NCBI GenBank assembly: GCA_014904845.1
Contig: MU119816.1
Coordinates: forward strand, 1 to 17,858
Reading direction: 5' to 3'
Length of the DNA stretch: 17,858 nucleotides
Source: Acephala macrosclerotiorum
Taxonomy: Eukaryota; Ascomycota; Leotiomycetes; Helotiales; Mollisiaceae
A program made the translations under genes and the position numbers. Under the pieces are notes generated by a model. The model worked only from the letters and a program-made list of their open reading frames with translations. It was not told the origin of the DNA and ran no database searches. Positions within the stretch are counted from its first letter, which is position 1; each line of letters begins with the position of its first letter. Of this stretch, positions 1 to 10,265 are shown piece by piece.

Positions 1-165
1 TTTTTTAATTAATTAAATTAAATTGTATTTTATAATTTTTAATTTATTACAAATTATAAATAATATTATTATAAATATTTTTTAAAATCGTAATTATAAA
101 AATTAAATACTTTTATTATAAAATTATTATTTTAATTTTTTTTATTATATTAATCAATAAAAAAA

Positions 166-181
166 ATATATATATATATAT
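166..181. repeat. (AT)8 microsatellite
   Basis: Sixteen bases of perfect alternating AT. It is a simple repeat with no further signal around it. Confidence 0.9.
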
Positions 182-346
182 TTTTTATTATTATTTAATA
201 TTTTTTATTATATATTAAATTAAAAATCTTTTTTTTAATATTTTTTTATATATTTATTTTAAATTTATTTTTATAATTTTTTAATATATTTTATATAATT
301 TGAATTAATATTTATTTTTTATTTTTTATTTTTTTTTAAATTTTTT

Positions 347-365
347 TATATATATATATATATAT
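347..365. repeat. (TA)9 microsatellite
   Basis: Nineteen bases of perfect alternating TA, followed after a short T run by a second short TATATATAT stretch. Confidence 0.9.
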
Positions 366-543
366 TTTTATATATATATTGTTTTTATTAATTAATTTTT
401 AAATCAATAATTAAAATCTTTAAAAAATAAAAAACAATTTCAATTTTTAAATTTGAAATAATAATTTTTTTTTTTAAAAATTTTTAAAACTTTTTATATT
501 TAATTTATTTATTAATTTAATAATATGAAAAAAACTTTTAAAA

Positions 544-2779
544 ACGAAAATTAAAAAAAATATTAAACGTTTTTAAAATTTATTAAATTAAAATATAAAT
601 TTTTTATATTTATTTAATTTTTTAAAATATTTAATTAATTTTTTAATAAAATAAATCAATTTTAAATTTAATTCGAATTAATTTATTAATTAAAAATAAA
701 AATTTATTATATATTTATTTAATAAAAATTCTAAAAAATTCATATTTTAAAAAGTAATTCAAAATCGTTATAAATAACGTTTTTTTTTGAATAAAAAATA
801 ATTAAAATATATTAAAATTTGAATTATAAAATTCAATAATTTTTTTTTATATATATAATTAATAATTTTTATTATTAGTTTATTTAAAAAAATTACAATT
901 TAATCAATATAAATAATACTCGATATTAATAAATTAAAAATTTTAAATTCAAAATATTTTTTCGAATTATTATAAGTATTTTTTTTATTCTTTTTTTGCA
1001 TTTTTTGTAATTTTTTTAAATTATTTAAATTTATTAATTCTTTTAATAAAATATTTTTATTTTTATTTTTATTTTTATTTTTTTAATTTTATCTATTATT
1101 TATTAATTTTTTTCAGTAATTTATATTAATTTTTATTTTCAATATTATACGAAATAAAATCCATTTAAAAAATTAATATAAATTTAAAATAATTAAATTT
1201 TATAATACTTTTTCAATTATTAAAACGTAAATTTTTTTTATAATTTTTTTTTATTTTATTTTTAATTTTTGTTTTTATATTAATAATTTATAATTATTTT
1301 AAAATAAATAAAATTTAATTTTATATTAAATTTTTTTTTAAAAGTTTTTATTTAAATATTATTAAAATTTTTAAAAAAAATTTCAAAATATTAATTTCAT
1401 TTTTTTAAATTAATATTAATTTAAAAGCGTATTAAATTAATTTTTAATTTAAAAAATAAAAAAATAAATAAAAAAAAATTATTAATAAAAAGAATTTTTC
1501 AATTTGTAAATTAATTATATTAATATGTAATCGTAATAATAATAAAATTATATTTAATATTATTTCGTTCGTAAAAAAATTATTAAATTTTTTTTTAAAA
1601 TATATTTATACGTTATAATAGATTGCGAATAAATTAATAAAAAAATTATTAAAAAAATTATTTTAAAATTTTTAAATAATTATAAAAATCGAATAATTTT
1701 TATAATTAAAAAAAATTATTTATCGTTTAATTAATCGTTTATAAATTAATTCGATTTGAATTTAAACGTATTTAATTATAATATTAATTTTATTTGTATT
1801 ATTCGAATAATTATTATATAAAATATTTTAAATTAAAAAAATATTTATTTGAAAATTTTATTTTTATTATTAATATATTATTATTAATTTTGATCGTTTT
1901 TTTATTTATTATTTATTATTTTTTTATAAAGAATTTTTCTTATATAATTTTAATTATAATTAATTAAAAATATAATTAAATATTATATATAATATATAAA
2001 AACTTTTAAATTTTTTTTTTTAAAATATATAAAAATATTCGATTATATAAAAATATTAAAATAAAAAATTTTTGATAAAAAATCGTTCGATTAAAAAACG
2101 TTTTAATCGAATTTAATTAAAAAAATTTATATTAAAAATTTAATCAATAATTTACGTAAAAACGATAAAACGATTTAATAATTACAAATTGAAAATATAA
2201 TCGAAAAATGAAAAATTATCGATTTTATATTATTAAATAAACGATTAATATTTTTAAACGAATAAAAAATTATTATAAAACAAAAAAATAAATTAATTCG
2301 AACGAATTTAATTTTGAACGATTAAAAATAAATATTTAATAATAAAATAATTAATTTTATATAATCGATAAATTAATTTTTAATTATTAATCGTTTTTTT
2401 TTAAAAAATTAAATTAAAAAAAATATTAAAATATATAAATAAAATAAAATAATAAATTTTAATTCGAATTTCAACGTTGAAATAAAAATTAATAATTTAA
2501 TTAAATTTATAAAACAATTTATCAATTATCGAAATTCGTATTCGTATTTGTTTTTTAAAATAAATTTATTTTTAAAAATTTTTTTTTAATTTTTTTAATT
2601 GAAATTATTCGAATAATACGATTATTTAATTTTAAAATTTTATGTAAAATATTTTTTTAAAAATTTAATTAAAAATTTTTAAACGATTTTATTTCAATTT
2701 TTTTAATTTTTATTAAAATTATAATAATAAATAATAAAATCAAAATTTTTAATATAATTATAATTAAATCTTTTATTGT
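544..2779. other. RIP-degraded DNA, no identifiable gene
   Basis: AT-rich sequence in which the remaining C and G lie mainly in CpG, most densely from about 1550 onward. The CpG-bearing part from 1.5 to 2.78 kb resembles the neighbouring copia relics in texture, so it was probably once a repeat, but no reading frame with recognisable motifs was found on either strand. It lies where sequence downstream of the minus-strand copia integrase would be expected, yet no reverse transcriptase signature (YVDD-like) could be picked out. Frequent stop codons in all frames rule out an intact gene. Confidence 0.6.
1053..1082. repeat. (ATTTTT)n tandem repeat
   Basis: Four perfect ATTTTT units starting at 1053, followed by a fifth, slightly extended unit. 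Simple sequence in AT-rich DNA. Confidence 0.8.
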
Positions 2780-3950
2780 ATTATATTTCAAATAATAATA
2801 TATTAATTATAAAATAATATAATCGAAAATAAAAATAATACGTACATTTAATCGTTTTTAATTAAAAATTAAAATCGAGATTAATTTTTTTAAATAATTT
2901 AATTAAATCGTTTAAATAAACTATTTATTTCTAATGAATATAATTCGATAAATTTTTAATTGATTTCGTTTTTTTTAAATTTTTTTATAAAATTTATTAA
3001 TTATATATATTTTTTATTATTATTTTATAATCGTTTAATTATTTAATTTTTATTTTATTATTTGAAATAATTTTTAAAATAAATAAAACAATTCGTAATT
3101 TCATTTTTAAATTTAATTATATACGTTTATATTAATTTAATTTTATTATATATATAAATATAATAAAAAACTAATTATTATTAAATTTTTTAATAAAAAT
3201 TAAATCGATTATATCGAAATAAATTAATTTTATCGAATATTTTTTTAATTCGATAAAATAATTATATAATTTTCGTTTTTTTTTTTTTATATAATATATA
3301 TATTATAAATATATAATTTATTTTTTAAATTTTATTACAAAATTAATTAAAAATTTATTAAATTTTTAAACGTTGAAATAATTTATACGATTATATTAAA
3401 TAAAATTATTTTAAACGATTATATATATTTCGAATAATTTAAACGAATAAAATTTTTATTTTATCGAAATTTTAATTATTAAAATAACGATTATCGTAAA
3501 ATAATACGAGAAAAATTATTCGATTTAATTGAAAATTTAAAAACTATTTTATATAATAACGTTAATTTTATATTTATCGATTATTTACGAAATTAAAATC
3601 GAAATAAAAATATTTTTAATATTTTCGAATTTAATTTACTTTTTTATATTTTTATATAATTTGATATTATTAAATCGAAAATTAATAAATTAAAATCGAT
3701 TTATAATAATATAATTAATATAATTAATATTAACGATTTAATTGTTTTTAAAAAATTCGATAAAAACGAAAAAAATTATATCGATTAAAAAAAAATAAAA
3801 ACGATTTATTATCGATAATTAAAAATTAGAAATTAAAAATTATAATTGTAATCATATTAATAAATTCTACGAATAAAAAAAAAGATATAAATTCGATTAA
3901 AAATTTTAATTTTTTTAAAAATAAACTTTTCGCGTTATTCGATTTTTATT
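2780..3950 (-). pseudogene. Ty1/copia integrase-region relic, copy A
   Basis: The reverse complement aligns along its whole length with 6440-7690, so this is a second copy of the same copia segment in the opposite orientation. In the best stretch, 3361-3420 reversed against 7076-7135, 54 of 60 bases agree and all six differences are transitions, as expected from independent RIP of two copies. The segment covers the region ahead of integrase and the integrase core. The codon matching the first catalytic Asp of integrase is still GAT (plus-strand bases 3232-3234), apparently protected because its G lies in a TTCGAT CpG. Relative to copy B, about 125 bases are missing at a junction near 3590, which removes the conserved linker between protease and integrase. 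Many in-frame stops make it non-functional. Identification as copia comes through copy B; the ends are approximate. Confidence 0.7.
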
Positions 3951-5820
3951 AAAATATTTTTATTTTTATTTTTTTTATATATAAAATTTTTTTGTTTTTT
4001 TATATATTATTAATAATAAAAAATATTTATTTTATATTTTTTAATAAATTAGAAATTCGAATTTCGTATAAAATTATTTATTTGTTTAAAAATTATTTAT
4101 TTAATTATTTATTTTTTATAATGCGAAATTTTATTTATTTTTTATTATTTTATTATTTTATTTTATTTTTTATTTTACAAACTTTCTATTATTTTAATTA
4201 ATTTTTTTTAATTAATTTTAAATAAAAAACGATTATTTTTTAAATTTCTTTTTTTAAATTTTTTTAAAAAAATATAAAATATTTCAATATTTTAAACAAT
4301 TTTAAATATTCGATAATTATTTTTTAAAATAATTTAAAATATATATATTTTTTATTATAATTTTATTTATAGTTTTTTTATTTCAAATTTAAATTTTATA
4401 TTATTTTTAGTATTTTAAAATAATTCGAATATTTTTTTTGTTTTGCGAATATAAATTTTTTTAATTTTTAAATAAAAAAAGATTTTTTTAAATTTTTTTT
4501 TTTAAATTTAAAATACTTTTAAATATTTATTAAATTTTAAATAAATACAAAAACTCGATATTAAAATATTATTTAAAATTAAAATAAATTATAAATACGT
4601 TTTAATTTAAATTATTTCAATTTTATTTTATAAAAAAAATCTTTTTATTAATTAAATAATTCGATCGAATTTTAAATTAAATTTTTTTTATTTTTATTTT
4701 AAAATATTTTTCAATAAAAAAATATTATTATTTAAATTTGAAATAAAAAAATTTATTTTTATTTATTTTTTATCGCGTTTTTTTATTAATTAAAAAAGTT
4801 TTTTAAATTTTAATAATAATATTCGATTATATTAATTAAAAATATTTTTTTCGTATAATACAAAATATTAAAAACGATTATAAACGAGTTTTAATTTAAA
4901 TTAAAAAAAATATCGAAAGTTTGAACGAATTAAACGAATCAAATAAATTAAATAAAAATAAAATCAAGATAAAATTAATAAAGTATTAAATATTAAATTT
5001 TTCGATTGTATTTTTTACAAAAAAAATACTTTTTTAATTCGAGTAATTATAATCTCAATATTATTTTATTTAATAAAATTTTAATTAATAATTTTATTAT
5101 TTTAAAAATATTATTTCAAATATATTTATTATTTTTATTAATATTCTTAATAAAACTTATAATTTAATATTAATTATAAATAGTAACAATAGTATTTTTT
5201 CGTTTATAAATATCGATTTTTAAAAAAATTACATTTTTTTCTTTAAGTTTTACGAATATTTTCGATTTTATAATATATAAATTATTTTTAAATATTAAAA
5301 TAATTATTCGCGATTTTTAATTATTCGTTAATCGAATTTTTTTATTTTTAAATTTATTTTTTTTCTCGTAAAATTTATTACTATTAATAAAAAAACGAAT
5401 TCAATTAATCGTAAATCGATTTAAAACTCGTTTTTAAATAATTAAAAAATTTTTAATAATGTTTTTATTTCGTATTTATAACGAGTTTAAAAAAAAAAAA
5501 TTTTTAACGTTATATTTTATTTTTTAAATCAAAATTTTATTTATCGATATATGTAATTTATATTATTATATTCGATTTTAAATAATAATTAAAAAAATTA
5601 AAATATTTACAAAAGAATTTTTTTTAATTTTATTTTAATTTTTAAAAATAAAAAAAATTAATTCGATTTTTATTATAAAATCGACGAATTTTTTATTATA
5701 AGCGATTTTAATTGTATTTTATAATAATTATTTAAATCGTATTTAATTATAAAATTTAAACTTAAAAATAGTACGATTAATATAAAAAAATTTATTTATA
5801 AAACGAAATATAATAAATAG
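3951..5820. other. RIP-degraded DNA between the copia copies
   Basis: No gene could be supported. The plus-strand frame at 3992-4201 encodes almost only Phe, Tyr, Ile, Leu and Asn; this is what random AT-rich DNA yields, and it lacks any motif. From about 5200 the density of CpG rises toward the Gag relic of copy B, so the right part may be the degraded 5' portion (LTR and leader) of that element. No LTR ends or primer-binding site could be recognised. Confidence 0.5.
4201..4510 (+). repeat. Imperfect direct repeat, spacing about 250 bp
   Basis: 4201-4263 and 4455-4510 share a common order of tracts: a T run, AAATAAAAAA, a short GATT, a T run, AAATTT, a T run and AAATT. They differ by small indels and transitions. 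Low complexity makes chance similarity possible; it could be the remains of two LTR fragments or a tandem duplication. Confidence 0.3.
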
Positions 5821-5880
5821 TTCTCGTTTAAAATAATATATAATAAAAAAATATTGGTTTAAAAATAATAATAATAATAT

Positions 5881-6330
5881 TATTATTTTATTATTAAAAA
5901 TCAATACGAATATAATAATTAAAAAAAAGTAAAAAACTTTAATCGAATTTATCGAATATTAAATATTTTTCGTTTAAAACGACTTATTAAAATCGGAAAA
6001 TTAATCGATTTTATTATACGTTTTTATATTTTTATTTTAATCGAATATAAAAATATTATTAATTTTTCGAATTAATCTTTTTAAATTAATAATAAATTAA
6101 AAATTTCTATAAAATCATAGTTTTTATATTCGTTTAATTAATTTTACAATTTTTTTAAAAATTTGAATTTATATACGAAATTTTTATTACGATATTTTAA
6201 TAGATTTATAATTTTATTTAAACGTTCGAAAATTTTATAATCGAATAAAATACGATAATTTAAAAAACGTTTAATAAAAAGTAATAATAGAATTCGTTTA
6301 TTATTAATATTGAAATTGTTTTATAATAAA
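5881..6330 (+). pseudogene. Ty1/copia Gag (UBN2-like) relic, copy B
   Basis: One frame (codons in phase with 5941) reads as a plausible globular protein with stops only at codons that RIP can create: TAA at 6073, 6082, 6139, 6238 and 6256, TAG at 6118. It contains KNQYEYNN at 5896-5919, matching the 'W..LK..YE' step of copia Gag proteins of the UBN2 type. Then come IGKLIDFIIRFYI at 5992-6030 and an amphipathic stretch ending in FLLRYFNRFIILFKR at 6181-6225. Such patterns are typical of the middle of copia Gag, which binds element RNA and forms the virus-like particle. It sits directly upstream of, and in the same orientation as, the protease-integrase relic of copy B. No zinc knuckle was found after it. 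Identification is by pattern only. Confidence 0.45.
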
Positions 6331-6439
6331 CGATCGTTTATTAAATATTCGAGATTTTTATAATTATTATAAGAAATTATATTATATTGAAATTAAATAT
6401 TTTATTAAATATTTTTATTTTAAAAAAGATTTTAATATT

Positions 6440-7690
6440 AAATAAATAAATAAACGAAAATCGAATAAAATAAAAAAATTAAAATTTTCGATCGAATTTA
6501 TATTATTTTTTATTTTATTCGTAAAATTTATCGATATAATTACGATTATAATTTCTAATTTTCAATTTTTAATTATTAATAATAAATCGATTTTTATACT
6601 CGCTTTTTTTTCGAGGAGTTTTTTTTTACTCGATATAATTTTTCTGGTTTTTATCGAATTTTTTAAAAACTATTAAATCGTTAATATTAATTATATTAAT
6701 TATATTATTATAAATCCATTTCATTTTATTAATTTTCGATTTAATAATTTCGAATTATACGAAAATATAAAAAAATAATTTAAATTCGAAAATATTAAAA
6801 ACGTTTTAATCTCGATTTTAAACTCGAATAATAAATTAACGATATTTATTTTTATTAATATTAAATAATATTTATTTATAAAATTATATAATTTTATTTC
6901 GATTTTTTAATTTTTTAAAAATAAAAAAATTTATTTACAATTTTACGAAAATTTAATTTTGTAAATAATTAATAAATATAAAATTCATATTATTAGACGA
7001 AATAATTTTTAATTTTTTAATCGAATTAAATAATTTTTTTTATATCGATTTATAATAATTATTTGAAATTTATATAATCGTTTGAAATAATTTTATTTAA
7101 TATAATTATATAAATTATTTTAATATTTAAAAATTTAATAAACTTTCGATCGATTTTATAATAAAATTTAAAAATAAATTATATATTTGCAATATATATA
7201 TTATATAAAAAAATAAATAAAAATCGTATAATTATTTTATGAAATTAAAAAAATATTTTAATATAATTAATTTAATTCTTATTAAAAAATTTAATAATAA
7301 TCGATTTTTTATTATTTTTATATATAATAAAATTAAATTAATACGAACGTATATTATTAAATTTAAAAACGAAATTACAAATTATTTTATTTATTTTAAA
7401 AATTATTTCGAGTATTAAAATAAAAAATAATTAATTAAACGATTATAAAATAATAATAATAAAAATACGTAATTAATAAATTTTATAAAAATTTTAAAAA
7501 AAAATCGAAATCGAATAAAAATTTATTAAATTATATTTATTAAAAATAAACGATTTATTTAAACGATTTAATTAAATTATTTAAAAAAAAAATCGATTTT
7601 AAATTTTAAATAAAAACGATTAAATATACGTATTATTTTTATTTTCGATTATATTATTTTATTTTTATATCATTTTTCGAATTTGAAATA
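6440..7690 (+). pseudogene. Ty1/copia Pol relic (pre-integrase, integrase), copy B
   Basis: Integrase inserts the cDNA of the element into the host genome. In phase with 6782 the frame reads YLFIKLYNFISIF at 6869-6907, which corresponds to the conserved copia linker 'Y.P...NLISIS' after protease. The phase then shifts. From 7098 an HHCC zinc-binding motif can be traced: a W-H pair (now TAA TAT), a second H, and C-N-I-C around 7188-7199, followed by NK(R)KS. The integrase core follows in phase with 7260: first catalytic Asp as AAT at 7260, then RFFIIFIYNKIKLIRTYIIK (7302-7361), matching the copia 'RF..VFIDD.T.L..TY..K' block, then FKNEITNYFIYFKNYFEY to about 7415. AAT at 7452 is the second Asp, 63 residues after the first, exactly as in copy C. 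A further frameshift precedes the 'NG..ER' region (about 7548-7575). Reverse transcriptase and RNase H are not seen downstream. Heavily stopped and dead. Confidence 0.7.
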
Positions 7691-7740
7691 TTTTTCTTAA
7701 GAGTAATTTCTCGTTTTTATAAATTTATATATTATTTCAA

Positions 7741-8200
7741 TTATTAATCTTATTTTATTCTTTATTCTTTGACCCGTTGTATTTATCGTACAAACTCGAA
7801 AATAACGAATTCTATATTCACGCGTTTATCGAATATTGCGATCGATATTAATTTCGATTATATTAAATAATAAAAAATAAATTCGTCGTTTAATTTTAAA
7901 TTACGTTTCTCGTAAAAATATTAAAAAAACAATTATATTTTTCTATTATTTATTATTAATTTATAAATTAAAAAAACGTATATTATAAATGTAATATTAA
8001 AAACTATTAATAATTAATTCGATACTTTCGAATACAAAATAAAAATATAATAAATATATTATATATTCGTACAAATAATAAACACGTTTATATTTTTATA
8101 TATTAACGTAAAATATCGAGTTCTCGTATACAATTTTAACGATAAAATCGTCGATATATTATCAATTTTTTTCTTTGTAATTATTAACGAGATTAATTTC
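7741..8200 (+). pseudogene. Possible second copia-type integrase relic
   Basis: A frame in phase with 7771 looks protein-like and is less mutated than its surroundings: FFDPLYLSYKLENNEFYIHA (7765-7824) followed by FIEYCDRYRF (7825-7857). This resembles the integrase block of a fungal copia lineage, in which an Asp is followed about 23 residues later by 'F.D..(S/G)YRW'. In the same phase, IRTNNKHVYIF at 8065-8097 resembles the 'IRTDNG.EY' block around the second catalytic Asp. The distance between the two Asp positions would be about 100 residues, longer than usual, and a matching Glu is not evident. The sequence does not align with copies A, B or C, so it would be a different family joined directly to the end of copy B. 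The antisense open frame at 8059-8301 is a shadow. Tentative. Confidence 0.3.
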
Positions 8201-8699
8201 GTTTTTATTCGCGTTAAAAATATTTTAACGTATATAATATTTTTTATTATTTTCTCGAGATTTAAATTTATTAATTTCGCGAATATTATAAAGATTTTCA
8301 AAAATTTAAAAATTAATTTATAATTTATTAAAAAAAAAAAAATTTTTATTTTAATTTTTTTTTTTATAAAAAATGTTTTAATTAATTTTTATAATTTTAT
8401 CGATAAAACTAAAAATATTAATAAACGTAAAAATCGATAATTATTTATTATAATTTTATTAATCGTTTTTTTTAAACGATTCGAATTTTTCGGTTTTAAA
8501 TAAAAACTTTATAAATAAGTCGATAATTTTATATTAAAAAAAAATTTATAATCGTTTTTATACATATTAAATAAATATTTTATTCGTTAAATTTTATTAC
8601 TCGAAATTTTTTTATTATATAAAAAAACTTCGAAATTATTAAATAAATAATATATACGAATATTATTAAAAAATTAAAAACTTAAATTAATTATACAAT
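8201..8699. other. RIP-degraded DNA, nothing identifiable
   Basis: AT-rich sequence with CpG-confined GC, including A and T homopolymer runs at about 8329-8365. No frame with recognisable motifs was found. It may be the 3' continuation of the possible integrase relic to its left. Confidence 0.5.
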
Positions 8700-9240
8700 T
8701 TTTAATATTTTTATAACGTTTCGTTTTTTAATAAAAAAACAATTAATAAATATTTTTAATATTATTTTTAAAAAAGTTTTTATATAAATTTAAATACGAT
8801 CGATTAATTATCGCGTATTTTATTATAAAATCGATTTCGTTATTAAAAAAACTATATAAATAATTTCGTTTTTAATTTTAATTCGTTTTTTTCGTTTTTT
8901 TAATATTAATAAAATAATTAAATTTATTATTAAAAAACCGTCGATTAAAAAATACGATTTAAAATATTAAAATTATTATAATAAAACGAAATATATTAAA
9001 TTCGTTTATTATAATTATTATAATACTCGATTCAATTAATACGTTAAATTCTTTAATTTTAATTATTTTAATAAATCGCAATATATAAATTAGTACAAAT
9101 TATACGAAATAAATTACGTTAATTACTTCGTATAATCGAAATAAAAAAACGGTAAATTAATTAAATTTATTAAAAAATAATTCGATATTATTCGCAAAAT
9201 TAAAAACAAATAATATTATAATACGAATATAATACGAAAA
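8700..9240 (+). pseudogene. Possible retrotransposon Gag relic
   Basis: One frame (phase of 8941) is unusually free of stops for this region, about 180 codons with stops only at RIP-accessible positions (for example TAA at 9133, 9142 and 9178, TAG at 9091). It reads KKPSIKKYDLKYWNYYNKTK around 8932-8991, with the W standing at a TAA. Further on come YKLYEINYVNYFV (about 9094-9132), then Trp-type stops flanking SK and IKFIKK, and FDIIRKIKNK (9181-9210). The spacing 'W...YE......(W)..(W)....F' followed by 'D..RK.' is reminiscent of Gag of fungal Gypsy-type elements (Retrotrans_gag). I recognise only the pattern; a host gene relic or chance cannot be excluded. Confidence 0.28.
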
Positions 9241-10100
9241 ATTTCACTAAATATTTAAATTAAAAATATACTAATAAAAACAATAAAATTATAATTTATA
9301 AAAAAACTGAATTTAATTAAATTATTAATATACGAAACGTAATAAATAAATAAAAAAACGTTATTAATAATAATATATTCAATTTTTAAAAATAAATATA
9401 AACGAAAACGAATTTTCGATTATCTATTAATAAATAAAAACTTTTATTAATATTACGACAATTATTATAATTAAAAGTTTAAAAAACGAAATTTATTAAT
9501 TTATTAAATTAATATAATTAAAATTTCGTTTCATTATATTATATTATTACACGTATATAATACAATAAAAATTAATGTAATTTACGTTTAAAAACTATAA
9601 ATAGAATTTTTATTAAAAATTTAAATTTATTTAAATTATAATTATTATATTTTAATCGATTTATAAAATAATTTTAATAAAATTGAAATTAATTTCGAGA
9701 AATTTCACGTTTTAATTTATATTAAAAAAAAAAAAATTTTCGTATATAATAACGATATTTAATAAAAAGTAAAAATATTTTTTAATTAAATATTAATAAT
9801 TTTTTTATTTTTAATATTTATAAATAATTAAAAATAATTATAATAATAAATTATATAATATATTTGATTTTACTATATAAATATTTTATTAAAAACGATT
9901 TTAATATATATTATAATATATTCGAATTAAAAATTATTATTTTTTATTATAAAAAAAAACTCGTAAAATAAATAAATATTAACGAAATAAATTATATTAA
10001 AATATTGAGAAAATTTATATAAAATATTAAATATATATTCGATTTTATATTTTTTAATATATTTTTTTTATAAATATTATTATTAAATTAAATTTATATA
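9241..10100. other. RIP-degraded DNA, no identifiable gene
   Basis: AT-rich, with CpG-confined GC to about 9750, then poorer in CpG up to 10100. If the Gag-like frame to the left is real, this would be the nucleocapsid and protease part of the same element, but no zinc knuckle or D(T/S)G motif could be made out. The texture changes abruptly into the GC-richer island that follows. Confidence 0.45.
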
Positions 10101-10265
10101 ATACTTTAGCGACTATATAAACAGAAGAGTTACGGTTTTAGTACGGCATTGGAACGGTTCTAGAAAGTAGAAACGGTTTTAGTACCTCGGGACCGATTTC
10201 ACTATTAGTCGAACTAAAAACTTTATTAATATTCGTAGTTACGATGTATCTTTTTATATCAATAA
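10101..10265. other. GC-richer island that escaped RIP
   Basis: In 10131-10200, 31 of 70 bases are G or C (44 percent), against roughly 10 percent in the DNA to the left. CpA, TpG, CpC and GpG all survive here, so this stretch was not mutated. It probably represents unique host DNA, or a repeat too short to be recognised, trapped between RIPed elements. No reading frame of useful length or RNA structure was recognised on either strand. The left edge is sharp, while the right edge grades into the mildly mutated block beyond 10265. Confidence 0.75.
10132..10185 (+). repeat. Short motif in three copies inside the island
   Basis: The 13-mer ACGGTTTTAGTAC occurs at 10132-10144 and 10173-10185, and a partial third copy, ACGGTTCTAG, lies between them at 10154-10163. 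Start-to-start spacing is 22 and 19 bases, about two helical turns. It could be a minisatellite remnant or a cluster of binding sites; no known site was recognised. Confidence 0.6.

Larger units (their letters stand above)
1..543. other. Extreme AT block, nearly CpG-free
   Basis: No gene is visible. The block consists of short A and T runs and AT dinucleotide tracts, and contains one CpG only (at 89-90). Further right, CpG is the main surviving GC-containing dinucleotide and occurs every few tens of bases. The composition therefore suggests either originally non-coding AT-rich DNA (intergenic, LTR-like or centromeric) or a different mutation history. Nothing here separates these options. Confidence 0.5.
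2780..7690. repeat. Large inverted repeat of two copia copies
   Basis: The arms are 2780-3950 and 6440-7690 in opposite orientation, with a centre of about 2.5 kb. Similarity fades near 2780 against 7690 on the outside, and near 3950 against 6440 on the inside. The arms differ by scattered transitions, one roughly 125-base gap (6830-6957 has no partner in the left arm) and a few small indels. Two insertions of the same family in opposite orientation, or an inverted duplication, would both produce this. Found by direct reading, so boundaries are good to a few tens of bases only. Confidence 0.75.

Noticed and set aside
3992..4201. 69-residue plus-strand open frame
   Set aside because: It is composed almost only of Phe, Tyr, Ile, Leu and Asn from T-rich codons, with no motif and no conserved partner; expected by chance in this AT content.
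8059..8301. 80-residue minus-strand open frame
   Set aside because: It lies antisense to the plus-strand frame with integrase-like IRTNNKHVY. CpG-rich DNA lacking TpG and CpA gives open antisense frames easily.
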